DNA of 14,340 bases from positions 1-14,340 of the forward strand of contig CAIXQV010000221.1 in NCBI GenBank assembly GCA_903921605.1, given 5' to 3'. The notes beneath the pieces are model-generated. The model was not told the origin of the DNA. It ran no database searches and saw only the letters and a program-made list of their open reading frames with translations. Source of the stretch: an uncultured Planctomycetaceae bacterium. Lineage in GTDB: Bacteria; Planctomycetota; Planctomycetia; Planctomycetales; Planctomycetaceae. How positions within the stretch are numbered: position 1 is the stretch's first letter; every line of letters begins with the position of its first letter. Shown one piece after another: positions 7,620 to 14,340 of the stretch. Both the position numbers and the translations under genes were made by a program.

Positions 7620-8960
7620 CTACTCGTGACGGAGGGCTTCAATAGGGTCGAGCCTCGCGGCCGAGCGCGCCGGGTACAGCCCGAAGATGATTCCAATGCC
7701 CACGGAAATCCCAAAAGCCAACGGCAAACTTGAGGGCACAACCTGAGGATACATGTCGTTGAACATTGTACTGAACTCGGACGCTGCCTGACCGTCAAAG
7801 AAAAATTTGGCCGCGATCTTCTTCATGCCATCGAACGCCAGTGGTGTCAACATTCCAAGGAAGACTCCAATCAGCCCGCCGCTACCGGCCAGCACAATTG
7901 TCTCCGTCAGGAACTGCATCGTGATGTCCTGCTGCTTGGCTCCCAAAGCACGGCGGATGCCGATCTCACGAGTTCGCTCGGTCACGGTTGCCAACATGAT
8001 GTTCATAATGCCGATTCCACCTACGATCAGACTGATCGCCGCGATCGACCCCAGCACCACATTGAAGATGACGCGAATTTGTTCGGCCTGCTTGAGCAGT
8101 TCCTGAGGCACGACGACAGAGTAATCATTCTCCGATTTGTGGAACTGCTTCAATGTCTCACGGATCACGTCAGCCGTGGGCATGACCTGATCAGTGCTGG
8201 AAATCTTCAGCGTGACCTGATTCAGTTCCCACTCTTCTGCACTAAAGGAACCCTGTCGACGATCCATATTCAGATCGCCCATGCGCACTCGCATGGTCTC
8301 AAGCGGAATGTAAATGTCGCTGTTGTATTCCTGCCCCGACATGCTGCCGCCGATGGCCGCACTGGCATCTCGGGATTTCGTGACACCCACAACGGTGTAA
8401 CGCCGGTCTGCGATTTTCACCGACTGCCCCAGCGGATCTTCGTACTGAAACAAAATGTCGGCTGTTCCAGAAGCAATGACGGCCACATTGGATTTTTCGC
8501 GTCGGTCCTTATCTGAAATGAATCGCCCCTGAGCCAGCGACAGATAGTTCATGTCAACATACTCAGGCGTGCAGCCCACGATTCGACAATTCAATTCGCG
8601 ATGACGATAGCGACAGGCCTTCGTGAGTTCTCGAATGGGCACGGCCTGAAGCACCGTGGGAATTGTTTTTGACAGCAGATCAAAATCCGTCCGCTTCAGA
8701 CCATATCGCAGTACGAACGCGTTGGAATTGGACTGGCTGGCGTTCTCGCGAGGTGGCTTGACGCTGCGAACGATAATGTTGGTCGCCCCCAGCTTCAGAA
8801 CCTGCTGCTGAGCCTGCTGACTGGCCCCTTCGCCAATCGCCAGCATCGCGATGACGGAGAAGACTCCGAACACAATTCCAAGCATCGTCAGCCCCGACCG
8901 CAGTTTGTGCAGCATCAGGCTTTTGAGTGCGAGTTGAACGGTTCGAAGCAAGTTTGGCAT
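7620..8960 (-). CDS. MacB-type ABC transporter permease (FtsX family)
   Basis: A 446-residue inner-membrane protein with the MacB layout: TM1 at about 24-43, a periplasmic domain at 45-295, and three further TM segments at about 297-325, 350-375 and 410-430. The FtsX core is recognisable at [23 protein letters not shown] (319-341) and in the final [19 protein letters not shown] (427-445), both hallmarks of MacB/LolE-type permeases. The ATPase is a separate protein, unlike E. coli MacB where it is fused at the N-terminus. The periplasmic part would couple ATP hydrolysis to the adaptor and outer-membrane factor encoded upstream. It is the last gene of the operon, 45 bases after the ATPase stop. 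No Shine-Dalgarno precedes the ATG; four tandem heptamers occupy that place. Cargo is unknown: peptides, lipids, siderophores and drugs are all handled by this family. Confidence 0.9.
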   Translation of the reverse strand: MPNLLRTVQLALKSLMLHKLRSGLTMLGIVFGVFSVIAMLAIGEGASQQAQQQVLKLGATNIIVRSVKPPRENASQSNSNAFVLRYGLKRTDFDLLSKTIPTVLQAVPIRELTKACRYRHRELNCRIVGCTPEYVDMNYLSLAQGRFISDKDRREKSNVAVIASGTADILFQYEDPLGQSVKIADRRYTVVGVTKSRDASAAIGGSMSGQEYNSDIYIPLETMRVRMGDLNMDRRQGSFSAEEWELNQVTLKISSTDQVMPTADVIRETLKQFHKSENDYSVVVPQELLKQAEQIRVIFNVVLGSIAAISLIVGGIGIMNIMLATVTERTREIGIRRALGAKQQDITMQFLTETIVLAGSGGLIGVFLGMLTPLAFDGMKKIAAKFFFDGQAASEFSTMFNDMYPQVVPSSLPLAFGISVGIGIIFGLYPARSAARLDPIEALRHE

Positions 8961-8970
8961 GGGGAGCAGA

Positions 8971-8998
8971 GTTCTTGGTTCTTGGTTCTTGGTTCTTG
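8971..8998. repeat. Four tandem heptamers (CAAGAAC on the coding strand) before the permease ATG
   Basis: GTTCTTG is repeated four times exactly on the plus strand. Read with the operon it is CAAGAAC x4, starting 7 bases after the ATPase stop and ending 10 bases before the permease ATG. It fills most of the 45-base gap and takes the place where a Shine-Dalgarno would be. Confidence 0.9.
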
Positions 8999-9005
8999 GC
9001 GTCCT

Positions 9006-9704
9006 CTATCCGGGAAAGATTCCTTCTCCGGCGACGACACCATCCTTCATGAAAATCTGACGTTTAGCCAGTTTGGCCACTGCCGGCTCATGAGTCACCA
9101 TGATAATTGTGCGCCCTTCACGATTCAGACGCAGCAGCATCTCCATGATTTCATGCTCGGTGGCGGAGTCCAGATTACCGGTCGGCTCATCCGCCAGAAT
9201 AATCTCCGGATTATTCACCAGCGCGCGAGCAATAGCGACGCGCTGTTGCTGACCACCGGACAACTGAAAGGGCCGGTGATCCATCCGATCCTTCAATCCG
9301 ACCATCTCGGCCAGTGTTTCAATCCACTGACGTTCCTTTGCACCGATACGAGGATACCCGGTGCGATAGTGCAGCGGCACCTCAATGTTCTCCAGAACCG
9401 TATACTGTGGAATCAGATTGTATGACTGAAAGATGAAACCGATCAGCTCGTTCCGAATCGACGACAAATCATCGTCCGTCATTCCGGAGACATCTTTGCC
9501 GCCGATAATGTATTGACCACGCGTGGGTCGATCCAATGCTCCCAGCAGATTCAGCAGAGTACTCTTGCCGCTGCCCGACGATCCCATGATCGCTACAAAA
9601 TCTCCCTTTGGAAACTGTACCGTGACGCCACGCAGAGCGCGGACCAGTACTGTTCCCAGCAGGTAGTCTTTTTGGATGTTGATGACTTCTGCGGCGAGGT
9701 CCAT
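9006..9704 (-). CDS. MacB/LolD-type ABC transporter ATPase
   Basis: A 232-residue ATPase of the LolD/MacB (MJ0796-like) group that powers the adjacent permease. All motifs are intact: Walker [10 protein letters not shown] (41-49), Q-loop Gln93 in [15 protein letters not shown], signature LSGGQQQRV (148-156), Walker B ILADEP (169-174) with catalytic Glu173, D-loop LD (178-179) and H-loop His205. I chose the ATG at 9704-9702, which gives MDLAAEV; a TTG nine bases upstream (9713-9711) would add three residues, but it lies next to a repeat array and the ATG places Walker A at the usual distance. The gene follows the adaptor after 97 bases and precedes the permease. No Shine-Dalgarno is seen; a heptamer array lies 9 bases upstream. 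Confidence 0.92.
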   Translation of the reverse strand: MDLAAEVINIQKDYLLGTVLVRALRGVTVQFPKGDFVAIMGSSGSGKSTLLNLLGALDRPTRGQYIIGGKDVSGMTDDDLSSIRNELIGFIFQSYNLIPQYTVLENIEVPLHYRTGYPRIGAKERQWIETLAEMVGLKDRMDHRPFQLSGGQQQRVAIARALVNNPEIILADEPTGNLDSATEHEIMEMLLRLNREGRTIIMVTHEPAVAKLAKRQIFMKDGVVAGEGIFPG

Positions 9705-9713
9705 GGGAAGCAA

Positions 9714-9741
9714 GTTTTCAGTGTTCGGTTTTCAGTGTTCA
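9714..9741. repeat. Four heptamers, two alternating types, before the ATPase ATG
   Basis: On the coding strand the 28 bases consist of (T/C)GAACAC alternating with TGAAAAC, two of each. The array ends 9 bases before the ATG at 9704. It has the same total length and nearly the same position relative to the ATG as the CAAGAAC array before the permease gene. Confidence 0.85.
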
Positions 9742-9801
9742 GAGAATCGCAATGACATCCGATCTGCACAAAGGCTCAGAATAGGCATCGCTCATTGTAC
9801 G

Positions 9802-11937
9802 TCACTGCGGGCGTCCCTGACCTTGCTGCATTCGCTCACGGAAGGATGCCTGCATTTCTTCCAGAGTCAGTTTGCCGTCACCATCTTTGTCTGATCGATC
9901 AAAGAACTCCGGACGAGGATGCTCCTCTTTCGTCACGATGCCATCCTTATTCTTGTCCATGCTCTCAAACATGACTTTCGGATCGGGTGGACCACCACCA
10001 CCTGGTCCGCCCGCGGGCGGGCCACCTGCACCTGGTCCGCCAGCGCCAGCCGCAGATCCACCGCCCGGTAGACTACCAGCGGCGGCACCTCGTGGCCCTT
10101 CGCCTGCGGCAACGCCCGGTGATTTGCGATCCGGGGTATCGAGTTTTTCCCGATTCTTTTCGGTCTTCGCGTTGATCTCCGCCTCAAGAGCACTCAGCTC
10201 TTTGGAAAAATGCGTTCGCGGGCTCATCACAACAGCTTCGCCAACGGCCACACCGTCCAGCATTTCCATAAACTCATCGTTGGCGTCACCAACTTTTAAT
10301 TCTCGCCGCTCCGGACCTTTTGGAGTAATCACATAGGTAAAGTATTGTCCCGAGTACGAAACCACGGACTGTACAGGAATCAGCAACACGTCCTGTTTAC
10401 GGTCCTCCACAATGATCCGAACCTGAGCCGTCATGCCTGGCTTCAGTTTTCGCACACGAGCCGGCTCATCAAGAATTTCGATGATCGCTTCGTACTCCTT
10501 GAGGTCAGTATTGGGCCAGCTTCCGGGAACAGGCACTGACGAAATACTCTGCAGCTTGCCTCGATAGGGATCGCCCGGGATAGCGTCCACCTCAATTTCA
10601 ACCGGCTGACCAACAATGACGCGACTGATTCGAGACTCATGAATGCGAGCATCGATCTTCATGTGTTCCAGATCCGGCAGATTGATAATCGCTTGACGTT
10701 CGCGTACGGAAGCCCCTTCTTCGATCACAACAGGTTCACTACCACGGCCACTGTTCTGAGCGGCATAGACAACTTCACCAGCCTGCGATGCAACCAGTCG
10801 ACACGCGGCAATCTGACGCTGAAACAGTTCCAGCTTTTCCTGTTCAATCGCCAACGTCAGCTTCGCAGCGTCGTAAGCCGCTTTCATCTGTGTCATCAGA
10901 GCTTCGCCTTCCAGACGGGCTCGTGATGTCTCGCGCTTCGTATCTTCAGCCGTCTGCATCAGCTCACTTTCCTTGCGGATTTTGGTGAACTTTTCAAGAA
11001 CAGACAGTTCGCCGGACTTCACCTTCAGCACGATCTGAGACTGAGTCACTTTCAAACGAGCACTCTCGAGCTGGTTGACGTTGGCATAACCAAGTCGAGC
11101 CTGGTCGCGAATTCGTTCGTACTCTTCCTTGTTGATCGACAGCTCTTCTTCCGTCTTTTTGATATCACCCTTGATCGTTTCAAGAGCCTGCTGATATTCG
11201 CCGCCTTCTGACTTGTAGCTGATGTTGTCCAGGTCCGCGAGTTGTTCGGCCAGCTTGGCCTTGGCGACGTTACTCTCGTTCGTCGTCTCCTGAATCTCGA
11301 TGTCCTTGCCGGCCTTTTCGAGATTTGCAGCAGCGGTCGTATTCTTGATCTGCTGCTCTTTTTCTTTCTCGACCAGTGCCGAGGAATCCAGTTCACAACA
11401 AATGTCACCCGCGACGAAGTCACCCTTGCGAAGCTTCTGACGATCTTTGACGAGCATCTTCGTGAATTCACCAAAGACGACTTCGTAGACTTTCTCAGTG
11501 CCGTCTTCCGCAACGACTTTGACCGACTTTGATGATTCAGAAGCACTGTCGACAAATTGCGCGACACCTTCAAACTCAGCGACAACCGGAGCGTTGACCT
11601 TGCTGCCTTCCGGGATCAGCGAAATGATTGTCGTTGACCCTTCCACTCGATTGCTGAGCGTCACGTTACGCAGGCTGTCGATCGTGCCGTTCTCCGTGAT
11701 CATAATCCGGAACGGAGCTTTCTCGGCCCTGGCCGTGATGAAGCCTGCCCCGACGTCCTCTTCCTTGCCTGTGACCAGTGTCATGACCTGCTGGCGAGTC
11801 GACGGCACAATCATGACGGCCGCCGCCGATGCCAGCAATAATGCCAGAATCACCAACGGAATGGATTTACCTGAACGTGGAGCAAAACGTAAAGCAGTTA
11901 CTGCCATATGTGCGCGGAGCATCCTCAGAGACCTCAT
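9802..11937 (-). CDS. Periplasmic adaptor (HlyD/MacA-type membrane fusion protein) with C-terminal EF-hands
   Basis: A 711-residue adaptor bridging the permease and the outer-membrane factor. One TM segment at 26-44 anchors it in the inner membrane. ENGTIDSLRNVTLSNRVEG (82-100) begins the lipoyl half-motif, and the other half resumes around 385-415. Residues about 187-380 form a long charged coiled-coil hairpin that would reach the outer-membrane factor. Residues 425-580 are the beta-barrel and membrane-proximal domains (KPGMTAQVRI, 499-508). Residues 118-165 are an unusual insertion in the first lipoyl half. Residues 604-652 are a Gly/Ala/Pro-rich linker, then two canonical EF-hand loops follow at 661-672 and 683-694. 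Typical adaptors are 350-450 residues and end without EF-hands. The ATG at 11937 lies 5 bases after the upstream stop; Met6, with GAGG nine bases before it, is a possible alternative start. Confidence 0.88.
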   Translation of the reverse strand: MRSLRMLRAHMAVTALRFAPRSGKSIPLVILALLLASAAAVMIVPSTRQQVMTLVTGKEEDVGAGFITARAEKAPFRIMITENGTIDSLRNVTLSNRVEGSTTIISLIPEGSKVNAPVVAEFEGVAQFVDSASESSKSVKVVAEDGTEKVYEVVFGEFTKMLVKDRQKLRKGDFVAGDICCELDSSALVEKEKEQQIKNTTAAANLEKAGKDIEIQETTNESNVAKAKLAEQLADLDNISYKSEGGEYQQALETIKGDIKKTEEELSINKEEYERIRDQARLGYANVNQLESARLKVTQSQIVLKVKSGELSVLEKFTKIRKESELMQTAEDTKRETSRARLEGEALMTQMKAAYDAAKLTLAIEQEKLELFQRQIAACRLVASQAGEVVYAAQNSGRGSEPVVIEEGASVRERQAIINLPDLEHMKIDARIHESRISRVIVGQPVEIEVDAIPGDPYRGKLQSISSVPVPGSWPNTDLKEYEAIIEILDEPARVRKLKPGMTAQVRIIVEDRKQDVLLIPVQSVVSYSGQYFTYVITPKGPERRELKVGDANDEFMEMLDGVAVGEAVVMSPRTHFSKELSALEAEINAKTEKNREKLDTPDRKSPGVAAGEGPRGAAAGSLPGGGSAAGAGGPGAGGPPAGGPGGGGPPDPKVMFESMDKNKDGIVTKEEHPRPEFFDRSDKDGDGKLTLEEMQASFRERMQQGQGRPQ
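9856..9957 (-). other. EF-hand pair at the adaptor C-terminus
   Basis: Loop 1 is DKNKDGIVTKEE (661-672) and loop 2 is DKDGDGKLTLEE (683-694). Both have Asp at positions 1 and 5, Asn or Asp at 3, Gly at 6, Thr at 9 and Glu at 12, the full set of calcium ligands. Ten residues separate the loops, so they can pack as a pair. They should sit in the periplasm, where calcium is not kept low. Confidence 0.85.
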
Positions 11938-11942
11938 TCAAA

Positions 11943-14340
11943 TCAGTTCTGTGGTTCCGGAACGGGTAGGACGACATCGGGAGGGCTTGCAGGCGAGGAG
12001 ACATTTCCGCCAACCGTCAGATTATCCATCTGCAGGTAAAACGGATCGGTCCAGACTCCGCGAGGATCAATCCCCATGATACCCATGTCACGGAAGATGT
12101 TAAGCCGATTTGCCTCGTAAGTGACCCAATCGCCCACAAGTGAGTTTTGAGCCTGCAGGACCGAATCCAGAGCATTGGTAAGACTCAAGGCGTTTGTTTG
12201 CTGGCCACCAGCTGCCTGTAAAGAAGCACTGTCATATTGTAAAGCAGCGTTTCTCACGGTGGTTCGGTCAATTTCCAAACGATACTCCTGAACCTGAATC
12301 TGCCGCCAGCTTGCGCGAATAGACTGCTTAATGCGGTCTTCCGCTTCCATGTAGGTGCGTCGAGCTCGCTGATAGTTCACGAGGGTCTGTCGGTAAACAT
12401 TTCTTTCCAAGACCTGATCGAGCGGTGTCGTAAACTGAACACCAGCACTGTGTGCGGTACTACTCTGAGCATCGGGATTCAGTCCCTGATTGCCTCGAAT
12501 CGTAATGTCCAGCCCGGATTCCAGAGCGTTGGCCGCAATCTCAACTCGACGACGAGCATCCATGACCTGGGCTCGTACATTCATCAGGTCATGTCGATTC
12601 TCCAGACCAATCGCAATCACTTTTTCGATGTCAGGAACGTCCATCGTTCCATCCAAAGTAAACGGGACCACAGCGATCTGCTCAACTCTCAATGCCGCCT
12701 GAATCACTTCCAAACTCTGAGACATTCGCAGCAGATACTTGTCGCGAAGATCACGAGCACCACTGATACTTTCCCAAAGCAGTTGTTCGACAGAGTAAGA
12801 CTCAAGAGCCGCCTTGTTGCCGGTTCGCGGCAGTTCACTCCAGTTCTCGGGCAACTCCGTCAGTTCGATCAGGCCATTGCCACTCTTGTCGAGCTTTTGC
12901 AGGAGTGCTTGCTCCGATTCAGCATCCAGCATTTCCTGCAGCATGGTCAGCATTCCACTGCCAAACGCGAAATCGCGTTCCGCAAGTCGATACTGTCGCA
13001 GATCGTTTGTCATCCGTTCCAGAAGACGATTTCTTTCTTCCTCACTTCGGAAGTATCTCATGCCCGGCTCGGCGGCACGCCAGTCGTCTTTTGTTAGCTC
13101 AAGGATCTGCTGGATGGGAAGGAAGTCATTCTTCACCTGCACTATCCCGACTTCGTAAAGCCGATCGCGCAACCGATTCAGCTCGCTGACATACTTCTTC
13201 GTCGCAGACAATCGCGGAGGAAGTTCTTCCATAACGCCCTGGCCCACCACAGGCAGCAGTTCTTTTCCGAGTTCCTTCTGCAAGGTCCGCAGCTCAGTTT
13301 CCAGGTTGATCAAGTCCCAGCTGATCAACGTGAACGGCTGCAGCAGCGATTCATCAACTTCCAGATTTACGTTTGGCGGAAGGCCTACAAGTATCTTGAG
13401 AATATCCTGCTGATCGGCCAACTGTCGCTGACTATTCGCGAGGTTCGCCTGATTTCGATTCAGTCTGTCTCGCAACTGCAGGAACGAGAGAGATGTCACC
13501 TGCTGCTTTTTAAAGTCGATCAGTTCCTGAGCCTTCGACTTGTAATCAGCATCATCCGATATCGCCAGAAGCTGTTCGCCTTCTGCATCGGACATCTCCC
13601 CCTGCCATTTCAGCCACTGCCCATCGTACGAAAACTTTCCCTCAAGAGCTGGCGGTACTACCAGCCCCTTAAATCCTTCCAGCGAAGATGAGACAACACC
13701 AGGCACTCGGGTATCTTTGACCTGCTGCGCTTCCAGCTGTTCTTCCAACTGTCGAATGTTGTTTTCCGTATTGATGATTCCCTGTCGCTGCTGCAACAGG
13801 TTGAGATAACTCACGGTCACCTGAGTAAACAGCGTCTGACGGAACCGCGCAAGAACACGGGCCGCGTAAAGAACATTGCGTTCCGTTTGAGTCAAGGCTT
13901 CCAGCACAATCTTGCGACCAGCTCTGAACAACAGCGGCTGAGTAAAGCTGTAGCCAATACTTGGAGCCGATGACTGTGCTCCATTGCCGGCGAAGACCCA
14001 GGTGACGGAGTTCGCAATGTCGACGGCGATCTGTCCGCCGGTCGGCAGCAGTTGACTCACACCAAAAGCTGCCCCCATCGTTGATGTTGCCTGGCCAGCC
14101 GAGTTCGTGCGAGTGTTAAAGCCAACGCCTGGCTCTGACCCGGAGACTCCCAGAAATCGCACACCCAGTCGGAATCGCTCAGCGGTCAGTGTTAACGCTG
14201 CCAAATACAGATCTTCAATGTTCGACTGGTACTCGCGACTGTGAATCGAGGCCAGATCCATCGCCTGGGGAAGATTGATCTTCAGTAACTGAACCTGAGC
14301 ATGACCTTCAACCGGGTCCACTCCATTCATCTGAACGCCG
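11943..14340 (-). CDS. TolC-family outer-membrane factor with two large inserts, 5'-partial
   Basis: The frame is open to the right edge; the ATG at 14330 is not convincing as a start because the first residues already lie in the first periplasmic helix (NLPQAMDLASIHSREYQSNIEDLYLAAL), so the signal peptide and true start are outside the window. Counting from that ATG, 795 residues are visible against 430-490 for typical TolC proteins. The two TolC repeats are recognisable: strands at 60-135, helices at 150-205 and 275-315 ending LVGLPP, then a second repeat from about 566 (DIEKVIAIGLENRHDLMNVRAQV) to 752. Insert 1 (205-275) sits at the turn between paired helices; insert 2 (about 340-565) lies between repeats and holds an EF-hand loop at 481-492. 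The C-terminus is Pro/Ser-rich. It is the upstream gene of the operon, with its stop 5 bases before the adaptor ATG. Confidence 0.85.
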   Translation of the reverse strand, partial: GVQMNGVDPVEGHAQVQLLKINLPQAMDLASIHSREYQSNIEDLYLAALTLTAERFRLGVRFLGVSGSEPGVGFNTRTNSAGQATSTMGAAFGVSQLLPTGGQIAVDIANSVTWVFAGNGAQSSAPSIGYSFTQPLLFRAGRKIVLEALTQTERNVLYAARVLARFRQTLFTQVTVSYLNLLQQRQGIINTENNIRQLEEQLEAQQVKDTRVPGVVSSSLEGFKGLVVPPALEGKFSYDGQWLKWQGEMSDAEGEQLLAISDDADYKSKAQELIDFKKQQVTSLSFLQLRDRLNRNQANLANSQRQLADQQDILKILVGLPPNVNLEVDESLLQPFTLISWDLINLETELRTLQKELGKELLPVVGQGVMEELPPRLSATKKYVSELNRLRDRLYEVGIVQVKNDFLPIQQILELTKDDWRAAEPGMRYFRSEEERNRLLERMTNDLRQYRLAERDFAFGSGMLTMLQEMLDAESEQALLQKLDKSGNGLIELTELPENWSELPRTGNKAALESYSVEQLLWESISGARDLRDKYLLRMSQSLEVIQAALRVEQIAVVPFTLDGTMDVPDIEKVIAIGLENRHDLMNVRAQVMDARRRVEIAANALESGLDITIRGNQGLNPDAQSSTAHSAGVQFTTPLDQVLERNVYRQTLVNYQRARRTYMEAEDRIKQSIRASWRQIQVQEYRLEIDRTTVRNAALQYDSASLQAAGGQQTNALSLTNALDSVLQAQNSLVGDWVTYEANRLNIFRDMGIMGIDPRGVWTDPFYLQMDNLTVGGNVSSPASPPDVVLPVPEPQN
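12855..12890 (-). other. EF-hand loop inside the outer-membrane factor
   Basis: DKSGNGLIELTE (residues 481-492 counted from the ATG at 14330) has Asp1, Ser3, Asn5, Gly6, Ile8, Glu9 and Glu12, matching a canonical calcium-binding loop. A predicted helix (EMLDAESEQALLQKL) comes before it and LPENWSEL after it. Only one loop is evident here, so it would be a lone EF-hand or pair with another molecule. Confidence 0.75.

Noticed and set aside
9702..9713. TTG at 9713-9711 as the ATPase start
   Set aside because: It adds only three residues, has no ribosome site and adjoins the heptamer array; the ATG at 9704 is the simpler choice and has the same spacing to its array as the permease ATG.
9872..10336. 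A Pro-rich plus-strand reading frame opposite the adaptor C-terminus
   Set aside because: Its Pro/Gly run is the antisense of the adaptor's Gly/Ala/Pro-rich linker, whose own frame continues into two EF-hands.
14328..14330. ATG at 14330 as the true start of the outer-membrane factor
   Set aside because: No signal peptide follows and conserved helix sequence begins almost at once, while the frame stays open to the window edge.

Overview
The window reads as chromosomal DNA from a member of the Planctomycetota. The clearest marker is an extracellular protein at 4567-6786 that begins with an LExRxLLA motif (HLETRALLA), the N-terminal signature of many large planctomycete surface proteins. Calcium-type EF-hand loops added to exported proteins, weak or absent Shine-Dalgarno sequences, and an ATP-grasp enzyme of the kind found near planctomycete C1 genes fit the same assignment. 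No rRNA, tRNA, CRISPR array, phage gene or insertion sequence was seen.

Layout. (1) 1-1528, minus: an exported C45-type Ntn-hydrolase, cut by the left edge of the window. It has no in-window stop codon. (2) 1529-1883: divergent intergenic region. (3) 1884-4283, plus: a two-gene unit separated by 12 nt, an RsmC/RlmG-like methyltransferase with a strongly acidic N-terminal tail followed by an ATP-grasp ligase (MfnD-like by impression). Two adjacent hairpins follow the second stop codon. (4) 4567-6786, plus: a modular surface protein with an LExRxLLA motif, 22-residue beta-type repeats, an Ig-like module, a cyclophilin domain with its active-site residues and a small C-terminal module. (5) 6864-7493, plus: a single-pass membrane protein of unknown function. 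(6) 7620-14340, minus: a MacAB-TolC-type export operon running right to left in the order outer-membrane factor (5' end outside the window), periplasmic adaptor, ATPase, permease.

The export operon is the most interesting part. The adaptor ends in a Gly/Ala/Pro-rich linker and two canonical EF-hand loops. The outer-membrane factor is far longer than usual (at least 795 residues) and has two inserts, one of which holds another canonical EF-hand loop. The genes for the ATPase and the permease are each preceded, 9-10 nt before the ATG, by a 28-nt array of four heptanucleotides that occupies the place of a Shine-Dalgarno sequence; the spacers between array and ATG also resemble each other. Together these suggest a tripartite pump with calcium-responsive or calcium-stabilised periplasmic parts, and an unusual repeat-based arrangement at two translation starts. 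Both ideas are inferences from sequence alone.
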